This document shows, piece after piece, positions 62,024-64,000 of a DNA stretch of 64,000 bases (position 1 is its first letter; every line of letters starts with the position of its first letter). The stretch spans positions 62,001-126,000 of the forward strand of contig NZ_JOCX01000021.1 of the NCBI RefSeq assembly GCF_000717915.1, written 5' to 3'. The notes under the pieces were generated by a model. It searched no databases. It was not told the origin of the DNA and saw nothing but the letters and a program-made list of their open reading frames with translations. Source of the DNA: Streptomyces sp. NRRL S-244 (GTDB taxonomy: Bacteria; Actinomycetota; Actinomycetes; Streptomycetales; Streptomycetaceae). The position numbers were made by a program, and so were the translations under genes.

Positions 62024-63487
62024 CTACGTGCAGCGCAGCGCCGCGTAGAGGTCCAGCTTGTGGTCCAGGCGGGACAGGTCCCGGCCCGTCAGGGACTCCA
62101 CCCGCTCGATCCGGTAGTGCACCGTGTTGACGTGCAGGTGCAGGGCCTCCGCCGTGCGCGTCCAGGAGCAGTTGTTGGCCAGGAACACCTCCAGCGTCTC
62201 GCGCAGCATCCCGTCCCCGAGCGCCCCGAGCGTCCGCGTCGCGTAGACCGACCGGACCTCCTGCGGAACCCCCGACAACAGGGCCGACAGGCTGTCCAGT
62301 TGTTCCACCGCGCGCACCGGAACGGTCTCGTCCGTCGCCGTCAGGGCGAAGCGGGCCTGGTGCATCGACGCGCGTAGCGCCTCTGCTCCCGAAGCCGGCG
62401 CACCCGCGCCGAGCCGGAGATCGGCTTCCGGGCCTCCGCACGCCTGGACCAGCGGCCAGACCGGGCGGAGCCGGCCCGGTACGTCGACCGCCGCGTCCTG
62501 GTCCTCGTACAGGACCGCGACCGAGCGCCCCACCGCGTACGGGACGTCCTCCAGGTGGGCCAGCGCCTCGGCCAGGGCGTCGCCGTCCGTCGCCGTGAGC
62601 ACCCGGTACGGGCCCCCCGCCGGGAGCCCGGCCGCGGCCAGCGCCTCCTCCAGGGCTCCCGGGTCCGTGGCCGGCTCCTCCGCCTCCAGCAGTACGGCCA
62701 GCTCCCGGCTGGCGGCGGCGCGCACCGCGTCGGCCCGCCGGGCCCGGCCGTCGCGGTACTGGGCGAACACCTCGGCGATCTCGTGGAGCACGCGCGGGGG
62801 CGCGGCGTCCGCGTCCGGCACGTGCAGCAGCCAGGCGTCGTACGGGGTGCTCTCGGACTCGATGCGCAGCGAGAGCCCCTCGCGCGGCGCGCCGCCGCCC
62901 GCCCGCTGGGCCGGGATCGCGGGCGCGGACGGGGTGCGGGCGACGGTGCGGCCGCTCGCGGTCAGCAGGTAGCAGGCGACCTTGCCCAGGTGCGCGCAGG
63001 CCCGGTCCAGCAGTTCGGCCGGTCCTGCGCCGCCTTCGAGGAGGCGGCTGAGCTCGGCGCGCACGTTCTCGGGGAGCGCGAAGAGCCGGTTCGGGCGGCG
63101 GCTCAGGTCGCCCCACTGGCGCAGGTAGACCGCCTCGGTGACCGCGCGGAAGCTGGTCTGCGCGGGCACGGCCACGAGCGGCACGCGGTGGGCCCGGCAG
63201 GCGGCCACCAGTTCGTCGGGGACCCGGCCGTGGGTCTCCTCGCCGGCGAGGAGGGCGGTGGCCCCGGCCTCGGCGAGCGCGGAGACGAATCGATCCGCCT
63301 TCACCAGGTCGCCGTCGGTCCACCACACCAGGCCGCTGAGCACGAGCTCGCCGGGGCCCAGGAAGCGGCGCGGGTCCTCCAGGTCGGTGGCGGTGACCCC
63401 GCTGACCTCCTGGCCGAGAAGGGCGTCCTCGCCCCAGAGCAGGGTGAGGCCGAGGTTGTCGGACTGAAGCAGGTCGAGGACGTGCAT
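62024..63487 (-). CDS. PucR-family transcriptional regulator
   Basis: A 487-residue PucR protein. The N-terminal PucR domain (MHVLDLLQSDNLGLTLLWGEDALLGQEVSGVTATDLEDPRRFLGPGELVLSGLVWW) is followed by a GGDEF-like CdaR region and the C-terminal helix-turn-helix (LEVFLANNCSWTRTAEALHLHVNTVHYRIERVESLTGRDL). PucR activators control purine and allantoin catabolism. AAGGAG precedes ATG 63485-63487. It is divergent from the FAD-subunit gene at 63720, which is a natural target. The intergenic region 63488-63719 may hold its binding site. Confidence 0.95.
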   Translation of the reverse strand: MHVLDLLQSDNLGLTLLWGEDALLGQEVSGVTATDLEDPRRFLGPGELVLSGLVWWTDGDLVKADRFVSALAEAGATALLAGEETHGRVPDELVAACRAHRVPLVAVPAQTSFRAVTEAVYLRQWGDLSRRPNRLFALPENVRAELSRLLEGGAGPAELLDRACAHLGKVACYLLTASGRTVARTPSAPAIPAQRAGGGAPREGLSLRIESESTPYDAWLLHVPDADAAPPRVLHEIAEVFAQYRDGRARRADAVRAAASRELAVLLEAEEPATDPGALEEALAAAGLPAGGPYRVLTATDGDALAEALAHLEDVPYAVGRSVAVLYEDQDAAVDVPGRLRPVWPLVQACGGPEADLRLGAGAPASGAEALRASMHQARFALTATDETVPVRAVEQLDSLSALLSGVPQEVRSVYATRTLGALGDGMLRETLEVFLANNCSWTRTAEALHLHVNTVHYRIERVESLTGRDLSRLDHKLDLYAALRCT

Positions 63488-63719
63488 GCGGGGCTCCTTG
63501 CGGTGGGTGGCAACCCACATTCGCGAGGCGAATACGAGAAACACCATCGTAAATGCAAGGGCAAGAGCACAGTCAGCCTCTTGGTTGATCCTCCAGGACC
63601 AACCGTCCGAAGTCCAGAGGTTTCCGTGCTCGGCCACAGTCGTCCCGGCCCCGCCCCCGTTGCTTCACTGACTGGAAACGCTCGGTTTCCCGGGTGTCCC
63701 GAGTGGAGGGGGTGGCACC

Positions 63720-64000
63720 TTGGATCTCAACACCGTGCTCGACGTGCGCGACGCACGCCGCCGCGAGCCCTGGCGCCCCGGCGACGCCTGGCTCGGCGGC
63801 GGCACGTACCTCTTCTCCGAGCCCCAGCCCCACATCCGCCGCCTGATCGACCTCTCGCGCATGGGCTGGCCGCCCCTGTCCTGGCAGCCCGACGGCGCCC
63901 TCGACATCGCCGCCACGTGCACCATCACCGAGCTGTCCCGGTTCGGCCGCTCCCTGACGCCGGCCACCGCGCCCGCCGCACCGCTGATCGAGCAGTGCTG
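63720..64000 (+). CDS. FAD-binding subunit of a molybdopterin hydroxylase (partial)
   Basis: The first 93 residues of a CO/xanthine dehydrogenase FAD-binding subunit, cut by the window end. The start reads LDLNTVLDVRDARRREPWRPGDAWLGGGTYLFSEPQPHIRRLIDLSRMGW; the GGGT(Y) FAD-binding signature and the ITELSRF segment match the family. GGAGGG lies about 10 bases before TTG 63720. A PucR regulator is divergent and a TOBE protein is near, so purine oxidation (xanthine dehydrogenase) is likely. The other subunits should follow on the plus strand outside the window. Confidence 0.88.
   Translation, partial: MDLNTVLDVRDARRREPWRPGDAWLGGGTYLFSEPQPHIRRLIDLSRMGWPPLSWQPDGALDIAATCTITELSRFGRSLTPATAPAAPLIEQC

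Overview
The window is chromosomal DNA of a Streptomyces or close relative. It is very GC-rich, GTG starts are frequent, and it carries bldC, an Lsr2 paralogue, valine dehydrogenase, DUF3073, Tat- and lipobox-type exported proteins and typical streptomycete gene order around purM-purF and purL-purQ-purS.

Region 1 (1-35.1 kb) is core chromosome. On the minus strand it opens with a partial DEAD-box helicase, a lipoprotein and a coupled metalloprotease-crcB-crcB operon. A tRNA Glu/Asp/Phe cluster follows, then a CcdA/DsbA-like redox pair and a 1311-residue HrpA helicase. After a second tRNA-Asp come bldC, a hypothetical gene divergent from valine dehydrogenase, DUF3073, purM and purF. Next are an exported sulfatase, a two-META-domain lipoprotein, a mycothiol-type isomerase, purLQS and an Lsr2 paralogue. 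A DesKR-type two-component system sits between two near-identical tRNA-Gly(GCC) genes. The stretch closes with purC, a DMFase-like protein, a membrane protein resembling an M48 peptidase without its zinc motif, purD, dnaX, the SRP RNA and a tRNA-Ser. Seven genes for de novo IMP synthesis (purC, D, F, L, M, Q, S) lie here.

Region 2 (35.3-60.9 kb) is an accessory block that reads as a natural-product gene cluster. Its centre is one 2391-residue NRPS with order A-T-C-A-T-E-TE, which predicts a dipeptide with a D-configured last residue. The thioesterase has Cys, not Ser, in its nucleophile elbow (GWCMG). That change is known in thioesterases that close strained rings (ObiF, sulfazecin SulM). The NRPS is linked by 4-base overlaps to a TauD-type dioxygenase, an uncharacterised protein and a LysA-like decarboxylase. 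A gamma-family PLP enzyme and an IMP dehydrogenase paralogue follow on the same strand. Around these are two ATP-grasp ligases, a dimethylargininase-like hydrolase, a deazaflavin-type oxidoreductase, an acyl-CoA-dehydrogenase-like monooxygenase, an MFS exporter, an aminotransferase, a flavin reductase, a luciferase-type monooxygenase and a PadR regulator. I cannot match this set to a cluster I know.

Region 3 (60.9-64 kb) returns to housekeeping-like genes: a membrane protein, an HTH-TOBE protein, a PucR regulator and the start of a molybdenum-hydroxylase FAD subunit, which suggests purine catabolism.
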